Notes: generated by a model from the letters alone, not told the origin. A stretch of DNA of 64,000 nt from Ectocarpus siliculosus (GCA_000310025.1 FN649742.1:4991772-5055771); one strand, 5' to 3'; shown: positions 1-15,007, numbered from the stretch's first letter. Numbers and translations: made by a program.

Positions 1-997
1 TTTGGTCCCGTATTTTGGGATACTGGACTAAATCAGGAGATATGGCGGATCCGTTGGGATTGGTCACTGTCTCGGATTGTTCACGTGCACGGAAAACGCA
101 CGCTGGTCAGCGCACAGTAGTTGAACAGAGAGAGAGAGGGATACTGAGGATTGGCCAGCTGGGGGGGCAACATGTTGCGTTAGTTCCCGCCCACAAACCC
201 CTTTTTTATACCTTCCCGTACAACATACAAGGCTCTCGTTCGGGAATTTGGTAATTTGCCTCCCGGGGCGACGCAAGAGGACCGACATGGCCAATGCCAT
301 CATGGTTTGCATCGTTGAGTCGCAACGTTCGGTAGTGCCGGTTTTCTGTACAAACTGCAGAATTTTACGTCATGTGCGGGGCGATTGTTTTGGTCTCACC
401 TGGACTTCCGCGGTACCCCACTGAGTTTGATCGTTCGCTCCAATATGCTTGTACCGTGTTGCTCATATGGTGTGTGGGCACGTGTGAGTGTTGCGCAGGG
501 ACAAATAGTCTTCCTGTTTACGCAGATAATATCTGTGTGCTTCCTGCGCTGGCTTTTTGGTTTGGAATGGCTCCCCGCGAAATAGATCCAGTCGCGGCAA
601 CTTTAGGCGTCGATTGAACGTGACGCGGGTGCCTGGCGGTCCTCGGGAATGCTCAGTAATATAGCGACGAGCCTCCTGCGTGCTCCTGAGAACGAACCAC
701 GATAAAAGATTGCCTACCACGACAAAGAGTTGTGCCAAAGCACGAAAAACATACATCGAAATGATACATACACATATGGCTGCACCAGGAGGGGTTACGC
801 AGGACGACGGCCAAAACAAGAGGCTTTTCTCCGCCTACCTCTGCGGTGGTTGCCTTAATTATTATTATGAGAAGGATGTAGCCTTTTCCTCGTCAACCAA
901 CCGTCAACTCGAATGATTGCGTACACGTTGTTTTTTTGTTGTTGTTTCCACACCGTTTGGCCTATTAGAACTATGATAAAAAAATCCCAGTTCGTGT

Positions 998-1080
998 GAC
1001 TGCACCGAGATTCGAAACCGCGTCCCACAACGTCAGCAGATTGCGAGGTTTCCTCCGGAGCCACTCAACCACTGTTGTCT
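998..1080 (-). pseudogene. tRNA-like relic or tRNA-derived SINE head
   Basis: On the minus strand this stretch has an A-box-like element (TGGTTGAGTGGC), a B-box-like element (GGTTTCGAATCTC) about 50 nt later, and a run of seven T (complement of A at 978-984) shortly downstream that resembles a Pol III terminator. The T arm does not pair properly and the two acceptor strands do not match, so a functional tRNA is unlikely. A decayed tRNA gene or the head of a tRNA-derived SINE are the two readings I prefer. Confidence 0.3.
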
Positions 1081-1567
1081 GATTGGGATGGAGAAGTCAA
1101 TAGTTAAACCTGAATCCTGGGACCAATCTGGATCAGTAGTCAAAAACACTGTCTGAACATCCATAATTTAGCGTTGTACAGTGCTCCATGCCCAATTGTT
1201 CCAAAAGACGTTCAGATATGTACATTCATGGCATCACTCAACAGCTTCTCACTGTCCACTTTATTTTAATCATGTAAAATGTACCAAACTCGTCATTTTT
1301 GTAGTGAAGGACCTCGCGAAAACCCGCAAAAGGGCGTTCCTCTCTACAAACCTCAAGCTAGCCCAAGTCCTTCTACCCGTGCTCCCACAGATGCGTGTCA
1401 TGTAATCTGCAAGTCTCTCTGTTGTACCAGTTCGACGCCCACGCAGTATGTGACGCTGCCAACTTACTGCCTATCAACGTCCACGTGACTCATCAACGTC
1501 AGGAGCAAGAAGCAAGAGTAAGGGGCGGTCGATTTTCTCCTCTGTAGCTATCGTCTTGCGCAGCCGC

Positions 1568-1575
1568 TATAAATA
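1568..1575 (+). promoter_or_regulatory. TATA-like box upstream of small unassigned ORFs
   Basis: The octamer TATAAATA lies in a G+C-richer context. About 150 bp downstream an ATG-started frame at 1719-2045 would encode a 108-residue Cys-rich protein (many Cys between residues 20 and 48, hydrophobic C-terminal third). Other ATGs lie between the box and this frame, and an overlapping frame at 1670-2179 is longer, so neither promoter nor protein is secure. Confidence 0.2.
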
Positions 1576-4043
1576 CACGCCACGAACATCTCAGCCATCG
1601 ACACCATCCAAGACTAAACAGAGACAGGGAATTATGCACTGCATTTGATGATGCGGCGACTCGTCATCGATGCCATGTTTCGTAACAACCATCCGTCTCA
1701 CACCGATGGCCTACGGTCATGAGTCAAGGCGGAAGCGCCGCCCAGATGTCGCTCGTCAGAATGGCGTCGGCGACTTGCCCGAAAACCGGGTCTTTCATCG
1801 GCGGCCTGAGCTCCTGTTCCCAGGTACATGGCTTCTGTGTTGGCTGTACCTGCTGTACATGGCTCGGGGAAGAGAAGAAACAGAACGTCGACAATGTTCA
1901 TCATGCCATCGTAGCAAAGACGAGAGGAGACCAATCATCGCCTCCGTTCAAGATATTCATGTTGGTGATGCCTGGGGGAGAGGTTACTTGCGTATTGATT
2001 TGTCTGTCAGTGATCGGGAGCTTTGTGAGTGCCGCGCGCTGTTGAGTCAGAACACCTTCTATTGTTTACGACGTAAACACCAAAACACAAATGAAACGTC
2101 GCGCAGCGGTGGGCAAAGACTCATCGCGAGGACGAAGGGCAAGGGGAGGGGATGGGCGGCAACGACAAGAAACACGTAACGAAATGCGGCGTTACGAATC
2201 AGGGTCTATGAATTGCAGAGGGGGGTTGCAAGGCAGAGTGAGCGATGAAAGTACACAAAAACGTCCCAGTTGATGTTGCAGTGGGGGGTCGCGGGAGATC
2301 TTGGTACATTATTCAGAATAAAGCAACGACCACAGACACTAGGTGGCATTCGAGAGTTGAGCAAGCAAGTAGGCTCTCTTACCGATCCCCCACTGATTCC
2401 GGGGGTTTCGTGCGTACGAGGAGGACCTTCGTCCAAGCTGTCCTCAAGTACACCCTGCGCTATCCAATGGTCATATTGGAGGCGTGTTGCCTCTTCGATG
2501 CTGCAAATGTCGAGGGAAAACAGCAACACATGGACGAAGAAGGTGCATATTGTCATGGACAAACAACTGCTGTGTTATGCTGGTGCCGTAGTGTGTGCCG
2601 GGCACAACCCATATCTACGTATTCCGACCGATGTGGCATGCAACTCTCACGGTAGTTACGTCTAGCTGGGGACCTGATATTTAGATGATGACGAACACAA
2701 TTACTTCATGACTTCTGGCAGAATATGGTTTATTAGGTTTTCTTGTTCGTGATGTAAATCAGCGCTCACAGCATTTCTGCCAAGTGCCGTGCGGGAAAAA
2801 AAAAAGTTGGTATTGATGACATGCCAAGACATTCAACGGACCATGTTGGAGTTTTCACTTGGTGAAGATTTCAACAAGGGCAGGGGGGTTCACAGTCAGG
2901 ATTCAGGAACTAGTGTGGAAGTTAGAGGGGACCCGATACAGTCAACTCACTTCTTCGCCGAGACCCTCGTAGCCTTGCCCCTCTTTGAATCGTAGGCCTT
3001 ATTCCTGTCGAAGATGAAACATTCGACTTTGGGACCAATTGCCGTCCAATCGCGCTCGACAGATTTCGACGCCATTGTCCTAGCAAAGTTGAGAAAGGGA
3101 TAGGGTAACGCATTTACGGGGGGGGAGCGCGGGAAAAATCGAGGTTGAATTTGATGATACGCAAATACTGTGCTAGGAACGACACTTTGCGCTAGATTTT
3201 CTGCTTCGCGAAAAAGTCGTCAAATCAGAAGAACTCCTGTTACGTCCACTTGTATATTTACTTGCAGAATCAGCCCCAACGATGCGTTTCCACGACTAGC
3301 AGAGGGGGAAGAAGGGCGGATAGCTGTTACAAGTACGGAGAGCAGGCATGGGGGAGGGGGGGAAGAAGACATGTAGATCGGAGTGGGCGGCAGGCAAGGG
3401 AGGTAAAGGGGGGTGGCGCAGCCGTTCCTGCACAACCGCAAAAACGCAGACGGGAAGAGCGACACTACTATCCGGCCTGCCGAAAGCGAGCAGTTCGAAG
3501 ACATGATGACAGACAGTAATAGAGATGATCAATATTTGCACAGGGTGTGTTTTCCGGTGGGTGGGTCTGGATACCGTGAAAAGTAGATCTTGGTTTACGG
3601 GAAGGCGTTTCAAAGCCCTACACTTGCCATAGCGTCTCTTCTGTTTGTCCCCGTAGCGTAATGGACGGGCGTTCGCCTAGGCGATCAATAGCCAATGATG
3701 TGGAAGCCCGGGACTTCATCTGTAGAAACATGTTTCAACGTGGCGAAGGAGGTATGTACAGTATTTCAATGGATAGGCGGTTATAATATGCTGCATACAG
3801 CACCTGGTTCGCCGGTACACCTGGTTCGCCATTTTTCGTACCTATAGCGTCGGATAGTGCAGGTTACAGCAGCACTGTCGACTAAATCCGTAGTCTAACG
3901 TTGCAGCTGGTCTGCTTCTTCTTCAGGGTCAATAACTGCAATATAGCAGTACACTACAAGACGCGTATTTAGCATTTTTGTTAGACGCCTTCATACGTTA
4001 TATTCGGGTCACCTAAAAGTAAGAATGCCATGACGCGCACGGC

Positions 4044-4095
4044 GTGCTATCAAGAAGACTCTCGGCAATGTGCCATCAAGAAGACTCACGGCAAT
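4044..4095. repeat. 26-bp tandem duplication (2 copies)
   Basis: Two adjacent copies, 4044-4069 and 4070-4095, share the core ATCAAGAAGACTC and the ending CGGCAAT and differ at two positions. The repeat is intergenic with no evident function. Confidence 0.8.
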
Positions 4096-6568
4096 CATCC
4101 GACTGCATAGTATAGATAGATAGAATATTAAGCAAAAAGTACATTACATGCAATCACAGACAGGCTGCCCAATCGACCCAATGCCTATTTTGGTGAACAG
4201 GAAAGGGCGAAAAGATTCGTTTCTATCCGCGACTCTGAAGCGATACCTCACTTTCAGCACAGTAACGTCAGGCACAGAAACCAGGTCGCCGTCAACGTTT
4301 GGAACTAACCTCCAGAGAGAGGACAACACAATCCTGCACCGCCCCTTACCCGCTACTCCCCCCTCTACTCTCAACGCGTCTCTCATCTCTCACATTTATG
4401 ACGCCAAGCACAAAATGTATCTCGTCGGCAGCCCACAGCCTAAATATACACCCTCGGGGCAATTTGTTACTTTTCGGGGAAAAAACAGAACCAACCGTTG
4501 TTTTCCAACCGGCACTGCACACACAATTTCGCCGCTTCCGTATGCCGCATCGCATATCCAAAGTAACTACCGTTCGAGAGAATTATTTGCCTCACGGAGA
4601 CTACAACAGTAATCGTACACACTACAAGTAGACCGGCTCTCGATGATGATGTGGTGCGGTAAAATTTCTGAGGAGTCAGCACCGGTGGACACAGACACGC
4701 ACGTACATGTAGTGTGCCTGTCCGCCAGTGCCACTCGGTGGTTGCGGGGGATGCGCCCGACGATGTTCCTGTTGCCGAGACCAATCATGAACGGAACTCT
4801 ACAGTAGACTACATGCAAACAGGAGTTAGAGTTGGAGAGCCTTATCGTAAGGAACAGGCTACAAGCTACATATAGCTTCGGGGAACTTCTCTGAACTTCT
4901 TCCAACTCGAATCCAGATGAGCTTACCGTAGGATTGACCCCAGCTGGACCTATCGGCGTGAGGGAATTGAAGGAGGGACGGAGGTAGGTATGTTCTGGGC
5001 GAACGAGGGAAAGATCGGCAACACGGGAACTGCGAAGCAATCAGTTCGAGATGTCGGTTATAGACCTAACTTATATATCTGTTTACACGCGGCGGGTGAG
5101 AAGTAAGTGGGCAGAGGCACAAGTAAACCAGTCACCCTGTAGTCGTAGACTACTCTGTCTACGAGTTGCAACGTGTAACTCATGCAAACACCGATGTTTT
5201 CGGCGCCACTAGCCGGGGTATTGGAAACATCTGTATTATGTTATATGTATCTCGAACGTACGTAGTCTCTCTGTGTATTTATTTTTCCTAACAATTATCT
5301 GAATGGGAATACCTCTCCATTGATTGCTACATCAACGAAGTCTGCTCAAGAATCTACGGGTTGTAGACTAGTCTAGTTGTCAAGCTTCGCGGACGTCCTA
5401 CTATGTCTAATGTCTACATTGTATATCCGATTTAACCTCCTGATAGGACCTGCTTGTTGTATGTCGGCGGGTGACCGGACGTTAAAACCCTAGCAGCCGA
5501 TCCGTGAAGAGATATGGAACACATGCTTCTTAAGAAGTACATACATACGTATCTGTCATGGTGATGTGCACGGAGCCAATCATTCAGAGGTGTGAGAAAG
5601 ATAGTTCAAGGCATGAGGGACTCCATTACTCTCAAAGAATCATTAGACTACATACACATGCCCACCCCCACAGGCTCCATGTGTCTGACCGCCGGGTACC
5701 CCAAACAGAACCGATGCAATTGCAGTAAACATCCTTTGGACAAACAATATCCACGTTTTGGCATTTGGGTTTATATCTTTCACGGCCTGTCTTGGAAAGC
5801 GACTTCCAGCCCTCAACAAGGCTTAACACTCACGCCACTACAGGCACTTGGAAATGAATGAAGCCTTGGGAGTTGGGTTGATTTATGCGGGGGTTGAGGG
5901 TTGGATCGGCTGCGGAACCGAGCGTAAAAGATTGGTCTGTTGGAATGTACGAGTTTGATTGAATCTGCGTGTGCTTGTACTGTAATTTTCCAAGTGAATA
6001 CCCCCCTGCAACGCCGGAGCTGTCGCAGTACACGGTAGCGAAACCCGGTACGGTCATTGTTGCTCTCGTTGAGTTGTTGCCCTGAGCCTGATGCCGTTTG
6101 ACACACACGTGTTACCAGGAAAGCTACCATGAGAATTGTTGGGACCCTAGAGGGACGAAGACGAGTGTTTTCAACCCTTTAATGACTTCGGAGCACACAT
6201 GAATTCGCACGAACCAAACCAACGCGCTTGCAGCCAAACCCAAAGTAAAAGAGACCGACACAAACATGCCGGACTGCAAAATAGTCTATTCCAAAGCCCC
6301 GAAACTAGAGCCCTCTTTCCCCCCTTGCCCCTCGCCTCTCTCGTATGTATTACTACTGGGGGGTGGGACACGTCACAACCATTGGGAAAAGCACCAACAA
6401 AATGGCAAACAAAGCAGGAAATACGTCTCGAGGCGATTTCGCCCCCCTGCCACCCAGCCCCACACCAACAAAACGCACCGTACGTCAATGACGGACGGAT
6501 AAACAACAATACCCCCGAAACAACAGAGGCGCAAAAAACAAAACAGAGGCCTTGGAAATACTATCTAC

Positions 6569-9500
6569 CTAGGCCGGATCAGACAATGCTAAGTAGCCCG
6601 CTCTTGTGGCAGACCAACGCCCGACGACAATCCCGACGACGGTGAAAAACAAGGCTCCCACACCGAGTCCAATCTTGTCCTGCCATGAGACCAAGGTTGT
6701 CGGTACGGCGGTGGACTGCGTTCGGTTCGTAGCCTGGGTGGAGCCTGCGGTGGCCGACGACGGCGGCGACGTTTTTGCCGGGGGTTGTGGCGAAGAGGTT
6801 TCCTTGTGCTTTTGGTTGGAAACGTTCTCGTTCCCACCGTCAGAGGAGGAGGAGGAGGAGCCTTCCGCCGCCTTGGTTTCGTTCTCGTCGATCTTGGTGG
6901 AGTCGTGGCATGTGGACGATGGTGGGTGTAGCAGGTAGGCCATGCGAGAACGGGAAACGATTAAGTCAGGAAGCAGCCGGGACAGCGTTTCAAGTTTGGT
7001 CATGTGGTGAGGCTAAGACGAAAGACAAGGAGGTGGGGGGCGCGCAACGTCTGTGACGCCGCCAACACACCGGAGTCAAAGAGAGCAAGCAGACACACAA
7101 GTGGTTGCCGTGGAAACCTAGTTTAGATGCAAGAGATGTGCGATAGAAAACTATATGCGGCAGCTGCTGCCACAGCACTTGGTCGCTGCTCGCTCTCCTC
7201 AGTGATGGATCGTCAGTACGACAACGCTCAACAAACCTGGCTACCGTAGCAACAAGGAACGGTACGCACCCACTCGTTCAACGGCTCCGCCAAGACATCG
7301 GCAGTAATTAATTAAGCTATTGTGTCGGTTGAAATCTGATATTCAATCGGCCCATCTGTATCCAGTGAAAGTCTCAATACATACAGTAGTCCGGTCACCT
7401 CCAAGCTGTCGAAAAACCCGACTGCCTCAAGCCAGGACTTCGGGTAGAACATCTTGTTCATCTTCACTATTTCGGCCGTGGGATCCTGGAACGACGCCGA
7501 CCAGAACCAGACAAACGAAAGGAAACCAAACGACAAAACGAGCAACGATCAAGCACGGGAATTCGCCGACGATTAAACAAAAAAAGAAACGAAAAGAACA
7601 ACTCTACACGCAGCCAAGTTATCTATTATTTAGCCGCGGTTGTACAGTACCAGTATCTTGTTACGATAAATATTGTACCCTATTTCGCCTCCTCGTTGCC
7701 ACTGTACTCAGGTGACAGTCGTGCAGCACAACCAAGTCGAGGTACGTTCCTTTTCTTCGCTCGACTCACGCACCTCCATCTGGTAGCCGTCGTGGTACCT
7801 AGCCACGAGCGTCTCGAAGAGCGTATGGTAGCTCGACACGGCCGCGATGGCCGACTCATTCGAGTGCTGTGCGAGCATGCTTCGAGCGCCCTTGAGGTCT
7901 CCCTGGATCACGAGTTCAGCCGCCGCGTACTCCAGGACCGCCTGTTACGAATGACCAATCAGTATTGCGGTATAGCCAGAACTCAACCGAGCAAAATGGG
8001 CTCATACGCTCACACATACCACGAACGCAGGAACACAGAACTTATCATAACAAAGCGAAGGACACTAGAGGTACCTGGTACGTTGTATTACACAAACCAA
8101 GAGGTACCCGCTCTTTCCAAGTTTCAGCAAGGGCTACGGACTGCGTTCGCTGCCACGACCAGTAATACAACCAATACTGTCGCAACTTCCATTCCACGCT
8201 GGAACGGTTCAGCTGGAACACTTTCGTACATGTTATGTTGAACTGGGAGCCGCGAGGCCCCCAGTCCAACTGCCACTGACGCCGCCACTTAAAGCCCAGA
8301 CCCCCCATAAAACTCTATAAAATAATTACCACCCACACACAAAATAGACACGTGCATTTCCGGTCACAAGTAGCGCCGTCGATGCCAACCAATAGGACAA
8401 ACAGGACATTTTTGGTCCAATCCAAGGCTCACGTGCTTGAATTGGTCAGCCCGTTAGCCTGGTCGGTGCTGACAACAAAAACACACACTGCGACTGGCGT
8501 CTTTTCATTGGTCAAGCGGTTAGATCGTCGGGTGTTAAAACAACAATTTCAAACACTGAACAAACACAAACACATGTACCTGTCCTGCGAAAAGAGGCTC
8601 CTCGAGCTTGGACTGCTGGTCCGCCACGTCTTCGTGGGCGAACATTCGGAAGCGCTCCGCCCAGTTGCCCACGACGCTGAAGGCCCAGTACGAGGCTTCC
8701 TTGCTGAACCGCAGGAGAGAACCGATCGTGTACGGCCTGGGAACCTGTGAGAAAAGATAAAGACCCATCGTTCGCAAGCGAGTGAAACCACGGACAGCAG
8801 TGACGGTTTTACATTTGGCGATAAACCATGTACCGTGGTTCTTTTTTCTGGGTGTCAAGAACAGGTTTCTGCCGATTGCCTTCCAGTTGGTTGCTTTTCT
8901 ATTGTCGCTTCTAAGGCCATGCTCGTGCCTATCTATCGGTCTCCCCGTCCCTCTATCTTCCACCACTCATTTTGACAAGGGATGCGATTGAGGTGTCATT
9001 TGTCGAGAAGCGGCTGGGATGGACGTACCGCTCATCTTGATGAGTGACTTCGATTGAGCTACGAACCAAATTTCATCAAGATGTTCCAGTTACAATTGAG
9101 GAGTCGTTTGCCGAAATATCATTCAAGATTGGTGGGTGAGGTGATAATTCGACTGATACGCCATTCACATCAAGAAAGTGACCTCCTGCGACATGCTGAT
9201 AAGCCCGTCTGTGTATGATGGTTGGGATCGTACCAAGACTAGGCGTGCCACTATAATGACAAGTGCCATCGATCGATGTGATGTTTTTTTCTCACCTCCT
9301 CGGCACCGACGTAGATAGGGATGCAGGTCGACATGCTGGGCTTGTACTGCGAGACCCAGAGCAGCCCTCCGACCTCGTCAGGTAGGAAGGACCTCGACTG
9401 CGTCACAGAGCTGTATGAAGTCCTGGAAACACGAAGCAAAACACACACACACACACATACCCGCGAGGAGCCAACGTGTTGAGCGTCGTTGAGGAGACGG

Positions 9501-12500
9501 CCGGAGCGCTGCTCCCGCTAGCCGGTTCTCAAAAAAGTATTCAAGTCGCATGCACTTTCCAGTCATTTTTGTCATGTGAGTGCCTACCCGTCTCCCAGTA
9601 ACAGGGTTGCTTTATTTGTGAGTCACAGCAGTTCTCGTTGTTTTTGGCATTTAGTGCTGGTCCTTCCATTGCGCACAAACGCACAAACGCGTTGCGTGCA
9701 TCAAGAGCACAATCGAAACAGGAAATCACGAACAAAGATGCGGCGCCAGTGCCCAAGGTAGAGCTGTGCGTCTCACTGGTGCGCCGCTTGCTCCACGCAA
9801 AGGAAGATCTTACATGCTGTACATAACGTCTATTGTCGTTCGTGTATGCTCCGGTTTTTCACCTGAAAATCGAGATGGACCTCTCGAAGAAGCCTTCCTT
9901 GGAGTCTTCCAGCGTGGTACTACCATCTAGCGAAGCCCCCCAATCGTACCGATCCACATCACCGAATGGTCCTGTTTGCAAAAGAAAGAAGGTATGCATA
10001 GACAACCACGGAGGGTGGCGGTGCCCCCAAAAACACCCACGGTTAAGAAAATATTACTGGAGATGGTCAGCACACGGCCAAGCAGCATAGCAATCGAAAA
10101 CAAGGCTGAACATATCAAGAATGCTGGTTCTGGTTTTCGGAAGCGTAACCTCGCTTCTGCAACCAAACCAGGAAAAGGTGAGTCAGCCTCCTGTTGTTTT
10201 ATGCGCAGAGGGCCTATTGGAAAAACACTTCGATGTCACAAAATAATGGTAGCATTTTTGTGACGACGACCAGCCGTCTTAGTCTCTTCGCGTCTCCACT
10301 GTCATCACACTCGTATACGACGCACCATACTCGCCTAGGCAAACAAGATGTTGCAACCAGAGCTACCAGAGTAAAAACCGCTAGGTACACGTGCAAGTGT
10401 CATGAAAAGACGGCTAACACCCAGCCCACACCCTTAGGTTCAATCTCCGGAGAAACACTCGCATCGAACGCGCCACGGGTCACACTGGCAGACCGCAACA
10501 TGTCGTGCAACGCTCTGCTCGTTGAGACAGACCACGCACCCTGATGCGACGCGACGCGACGAAAATTAACGTGGTCTGCGATGCACGAACAGAGTACAAA
10601 ACGCCGTGTGCGTGATACATACTGTACGTGATGGATTGCGCACGCGATGTCTTTCTCACCTGAAGCAAGGCCAACTCTCAAGTCGAACTCCGTGCCTTCG
10701 TAGTGGTCGCGCACGATCCCCCAAACGTCTTGGGTGGTAATGGGATTGTCCGGCCTATTCCCGCGGTGGGGACAAAAAAGTTGTTCACGAGACACGTACG
10801 CGTGGTACGGTTTTTTAGCTGAAATGGGGGTGTCAATTAGATCGAATCAATTCGATATCACATGTCATGTCCTTGCGGCATAAAAAACTAGCGAAGTCTT
10901 GAGTCTCCCACGCAAACACTTACAAAATTCGACCAGTGCTCCGAAGGTTATCGGATACAATATACGTTCAACACAAACACCGCAAAACACTTCAATCAGG
11001 TAAAAGCAACCATGCTCGCCTTGCGGAGAACGGGTGCCCCTGCCCGAACGTGTCCGTGAAGGGAGAGAGGCCCAAGCTAGGAGCGAAGGTGTCCAAGACA
11101 CGCCTGTCGACGGGGGTGAGGTTGAGGTTATCACGCACCGAGGTTGTGGGCGGAGGTGACGGTAAAGATCGGAGTATCACTTTTGCGGGGTACTTGGTTG
11201 ACGGCTGATACGCCTAGCCGTGGATGAACGCACGGCTATGTATGCACCTGCCTCCACCCAAGAGGCGCCCAACGTGCAAGGACTGCAGCTACGAACACGT
11301 TTTATTATGAATGTGTTTAAGCACAGAATAACGCCGTTTATGTACGCAGTCGCGAAAGGACGCAATAGAACGCATGCCTCGAAAACAACGTGCTAAACAC
11401 CCAGCGAGGAGCACATGGGTCGGAAGCAAGGAAAATACATGAACTAGAGCACCACAATCTACTTTCCATACAATCAGAACCTAACCATGATGCAAGGAAC
11501 ACCGCAAAGTGCCCTCGCACCGACACATGTCATGAGGAACTCCCTCTCGAAACAGAAATCAATCAATCCAAGAGCGACACCACTCACCAGACGCGGCGCG
11601 TGCTATATGCGAAGTGGGGGAAGTCATCCGGTCTGGTGCCGAACGCTTTGACGAAGTGCAGGGGGAACCCCGAGCCTCTCTTGTACCCGCAACCCCCTTT
11701 CTCCGCCACCTCAAACAAGTTGTCCGAGAACATGAAGTCGGGGTGAGGGTCCGGGTACACCTGAGGTAGGCGATCAGCGGGCCGAGAGAGACCAAGGAAA
11801 AAAAGCCAAAGGATCAGGGAGAGGACTGCCGGGGGGGGGGGGGGGGGGGGATNNNNNNNNNNNNNNNNNNNNNNNNNNNNNNNNNNNNNNNNNNNNNNNN
11901 NNNNNNNNNNNNNNNNNNNNNNNNNNNNNNNNNNNNNNNNNNNNNNNNNNNNGGAGAGTGTTTTGCTGGGGGGTGGGGGGGGGGGGGGTTACTTTCTTCG
12001 TGTCGTGTTGAAAATGTCCCGGTGTATACCGAAAAAGCAATCATCTCAGGTGAGAAGTTGCAGCACCTAATAAGTCGTAGTCTTGAGGTAATTCTGACAG
12101 AGTCCCTCGCCGCGGGGCATGGGTTACTTCCCGTTGTCCCCGTATCCCTCATCTACCGAAAGCGAAAAAACAGAACGTTCAGAACATTTATGCATATACC
12201 AAGAGCGCAAACACAGAAAATTGAGCACACCAAGATACCACAAGTGCCAAAGACAGCAAAGTCAGCACACCTATATGCCAAAGGCGCAAAAACAGAAAGT
12301 TGAGCATATCTCTGTACCAATAGCGAAGAAGAAAAAAGAATGGCACACCTATCTACCTATCTATTACACATATTTTGGCGTTGAAGCCCCAAGCTGCAGC
12401 CCTCAAGTCTGTCTCGCAGGATGCAAAATCACCTGAAAGGCTCGCGCCGCGTTCACCAAAAATCAACACGAAAATCCCGTACCGCGAAACAATAGTTTCC

Positions 12501-14973
12501 ACGGTTTATCCAGCAGTGAAACCGTACCGACTAGCGTTGAACGATGCAAGCCCATAACCGCGGCCGGTCGGATTAAAATGGTCGGGGCCGCAGAAAGAGT
12601 CATGCTTTTCACGAAGACTCAGTCTAATCTCATTCACCTCCTTGATGATAAACTGGTTGGCCACGACGGAGACGTGATCAGCCGGTACCCTTTGCGCCGC
12701 CCAGATGGCACTCTTTGCGTAAACGTGACGGAAGGATAACGGCACACGGCAAGGGCTGACGGGTGAAACTAACGGCAGAAACGTATTCGCGCTCATCAGC
12801 TGGCCCGACATCTGCTATGAAAGGTGGAACTATTCTGCTGGCCACAACCTTCCTGTGCCTCCTTCGATCTCCTATCCCTCTCCGTGGGCCGTGAGAACAA
12901 AAGGGAGGGACAAAGACAGAAAGAGAGGCGGTGAAAGAGAAAAGACAGATTGACAAAAGATAGAGCCAGTGCACTGATGCTTGCCACGTGGCCTTTCAAG
13001 CTGAGCTTCTTTGCAGCGACGAATCGTGCCATTTGTCTTCCACCCTGACTCGCCTGCCTACCCGCCCCCCCCCGCCCCGCCTTAAAGCTTGTCTCGCTTG
13101 GTCATACCTTAGTAGTATAATCGGACAGAATGTGGAACACCCAGGCCTCGTCAGGGTCCGTAACGGTCAGAGCCTCACCCGCCTGGCGAAACACGAAAAC
13201 GCAATGAAAACACCACGATGGGACATGACGCAGTCACAGGAAAAGCCAGGCGAAACAAGTGTTACCGGTTGTTCGATCGATGTCTGGATAGCTGAGGCCA
13301 CGCAACACCTCTAGACGGTCACAGGTCGGCTCAGAAGCTAGAAACGCCGGTGGGCACCTCCCTCCATTTCTCACTCACGCACCTGGAATGACACAGGGCA
13401 AGCACTCCTTACGAGAAGCAATGCCAATATGAACTCCGCGGTTGCGGCCAGTTGAAACAAACGGTATGATGTCGCGAACCGCATCCAACGCACGGTGTTC
13501 ACACAATCGCTCTTCAGCAAAAGCAATCATCATTTATTCTTCCCCCAGGGGAGTACTACTCTTACTTTGAAGAAGTCAACCACGCCAGCACAACACCAAC
13601 TATTAATAGGTCGCATCGCGCCAAAAAAACACACGCGTACAGCAGAGGTACAGCAGTATATCCACGAGTAGAATGGACGCTGAAGTGGTATGCGTTAGCA
13701 TCACGGTGGTAGCGTCCAACGAGAGCAGTGCTATCTAGCCAGCACCAGTCGGCGCCAAAAAAGGGATTGACGCACGAGAGAGTGGTACAAGGTCCGCAGA
13801 CCAGGCTATTGTCTCAAGGTCAGCGTGGGACCCCCAACTCAGACAGCGCGATTGTGCAGTACCAGAGATGCCGATCATTGCCGTTTTGTAGTCATTCTAT
13901 ACAAATCTTGCAGCCCTTCGTGCGCGTGTGGTCGCACGCGGTGACGCAGACGCCCTCGTCAAACACACTTGCACAACGTCTACGCTCTAGTATACTCCGT
14001 CAGCAACTTTCGATTATTTACCCCGTTGGTACAAGCCGTCTGCCATACACTCACGGCGACGAAAGATAAAGAGGAGCTTGGTGTTGCTGTTCTTTGTCGG
14101 TCTGCTTAACTACAGTCCAGTTTCACGCACCTCTTCGTAGGTGATGGGGTCGCTTGAGTCCCACTCGCTACCGTAGAAGCCGTACTCCACCGCGAGGTCT
14201 CCCATGATCTGGATGGCTTCCCTGCAAAAATGGAAGCACATGACGGGACACGACATGTGTGCCCAAAACGCGAGGCCTCAGGATAAACCACGCGCACATA
14301 TGGTAACACACAACGCTAAAAACGCCCCGAGTCCCCAAGGGAATTCGATGAAATATATTCAAGTTGCGTAGGTTGTTGCCGTCATGAGTACCAGATAAAG
14401 ATCTGAGCGCTACATGAACAAGCATTTGAGCAAAACACTTGCTCGACGTCGACAGACCCGTCCCACCAATACGTATCTAAAAGAAGTACTTCGCATTGTG
14501 AGAACCGGCCTCCTAAAGTACATCGGCCTCCTAAAGTTAGCAGAAACACAGCTAGGTAGAAACACACCTAGGTACATTAGCTTCTCCATGTCAACGCTAG
14601 CCCTGCCTCCGTCCGGTTGCTATTGTTATGACCAGATAATGGTTATAAGCCAGCCCTTCGTGCCATTCGTGTTGTTTTCGATAGCGATACCCGCATCTCC
14701 CCACGTCTAGCTGGGAATTACCAAATGGCTACAAATCCCCACCTCCTCCATCGACGGATGTTCGTGAGAAGCCTGCTACATACCGGGCGGTTGATGCGCG
14801 TTCAAGAGCGACGCGGCTGAGCTCTGAGATGTCGAACAAGGAATTGCACTCATCGCAGTCGTCACTCAAGGGACCTGCGAACCACTTCGCGCCGCACGTA
14901 GACTCTCCGATCGCGACCTGGGAAGAGATAAGGCGAGGAGGACAGAGCGAGATAGAAAAAGCGGGGAGGAGAC

Positions 14974-15007
<34 letters not shown>

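Larger units (their letters stand above)
1..6568. other. Left intergenic region, no recognised gene
   Basis: No reading frame in these 6.5 kb resembles a known family, and no chain of exons with matching phases could be built on either strand. The open frames are short (up to about 170 codons), overlap each other on both strands, and have unremarkable composition. Separately listed items are a decayed tRNA-like sequence (about 998-1080), a TATA-like box (1568-1575) and a 26-bp tandem duplication (4044-4095). The right part presumably contains the 3' untranslated region of the minus-strand C69 gene, whose stop lies at 6571-6569. Confidence 0.6.

Noticed and set aside
3650-3735. tRNA-like stretch on the plus strand
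   Set aside because: A partial A box (TAGCGTAATGG) is present but there is no B box or foldable acceptor stem.
7312-7398. Read-through end of the C69 protein at the TAA near 7312
   Set aside because: An exon 16 donor (GAG-GTGACC) in phase 0 links to a final exon with a clean transmembrane helix and makes the total divisible by three; the shorter form remains possible as an isoform.
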